Assembly: GCA_028706795.1 (NCBI GenBank)
Contig: JAQTVK010000060.1
Span: 1 to 6,419 of the forward strand
Length of the DNA: 6,419 nucleotides
Origin: Candidatus Omnitrophota bacterium
Lineage (GTDB): Bacteria; Omnitrophota; Gorgyraeia; Pluralincolimonadales; Pluralincolimonadaceae
Direction: 5' to 3'
Part shown: piece after piece, positions 6,318 through 6,419 of the stretch
Layout of the letters: the number at the start of each line of letters is the position of its first letter
How positions within the stretch are numbered: the first letter of the stretch is position 1
The notes under the pieces: generated by a model
Database searches by the model: none
What the model was told of the DNA's origin: nothing
Seen by the model: only the letters and a program-made list of their open reading frames with translations
Position numbers and translations under genes: made by a program

Positions 6318-6419
6318 TTAAAACGGCGCATCCTCTCCGGATGGCGCGTTGGTTTGCGTGTCAGCAGGCTCGGCCTCTGGGCCGCCCTCCTGTTTACTGC
6401 TTTTGGCCCGTCCCAGGAA
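6318..6419 (-). CDS. ssb: Single-stranded DNA-binding protein, C-terminal fragment (cut by window edge)
   Basis: The window ends inside this gene; 33 codons and the TAA stop (6320-6318) are visible. The fragment begins FLGRAK, resembling the end of the last OB-fold strand of bacterial SSB. A flexible stretch rich in Gly, Pro, Glu and Gln follows, ending in EDAPF. That acidic tip with terminal Pro-Phe is the hallmark of SSB (DDDIPF in E. coli) and is the docking site for replication and repair proteins. Here alanine replaces the usual hydrophobic residue before PF. Its place directly ahead of rpsR, rplI and dnaB agrees with the identification. The DNA-binding domain itself is not in the window. 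Confidence 0.9.
   Translation of the reverse strand, partial: FLGRAKSSKQEGGPEAEPADTQTNAPSGEDAPF

Overview
The window is an ordinary, densely packed bacterial chromosome segment in which every recognisable gene lies on the minus strand. Read in the direction of transcription (from position 6419 down to 1) the order is ssb (3' end only), rpsR, rplI, dnaB, bamA, skp/ompH, lpxD and lpxC (5' end only). No intergenic gap exceeds 60 bp, and there is no tRNA, rRNA, mobile element or CRISPR array.

The lipid A genes (lpxD, lpxC) together with bamA and skp show a diderm, Gram-negative-type organism with an LPS-bearing outer membrane. Base composition is roughly balanced, and ATA is used freely for isoleucine even in ribosomal protein genes. 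lpxD running directly into lpxC differs from the E. coli order and resembles lineages such as Bacteroidota and PVC-related phyla. My best guess is an uncultivated Omnitrophota/PVC-like lineage. That assignment is an inference from memory with modest confidence.

Region by region: positions 4212-6419 hold the conserved replication/translation cluster. It contains the SSB tail, zinc-type ribosomal protein bS18, ribosomal protein bL9 and the replicative helicase DnaB. rplI and dnaB are separated by one base. Positions 4152-4211 are a short AT-rich spacer with a promoter-like sequence reading toward bamA. Positions 1-4151 hold the envelope cluster: the outer-membrane protein insertase BamA, the periplasmic chaperone Skp, the lipid A acyltransferase LpxD and the start of the deacetylase LpxC. 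BamA and Skp together deliver and insert outer-membrane proteins. LpxC and LpxD carry out consecutive steps of lipid A synthesis (deacetylation of UDP-acyl-GlcNAc, then N-acylation).

I found no undescribed system. The points worth a second look are modest: the junction of the two clusters with a possibly leaderless bamA promoter, a Pro/Ala/Glu-rich linker ahead of the BamA POTRA domains, and a 35-bp lpxD/lpxC coding overlap.
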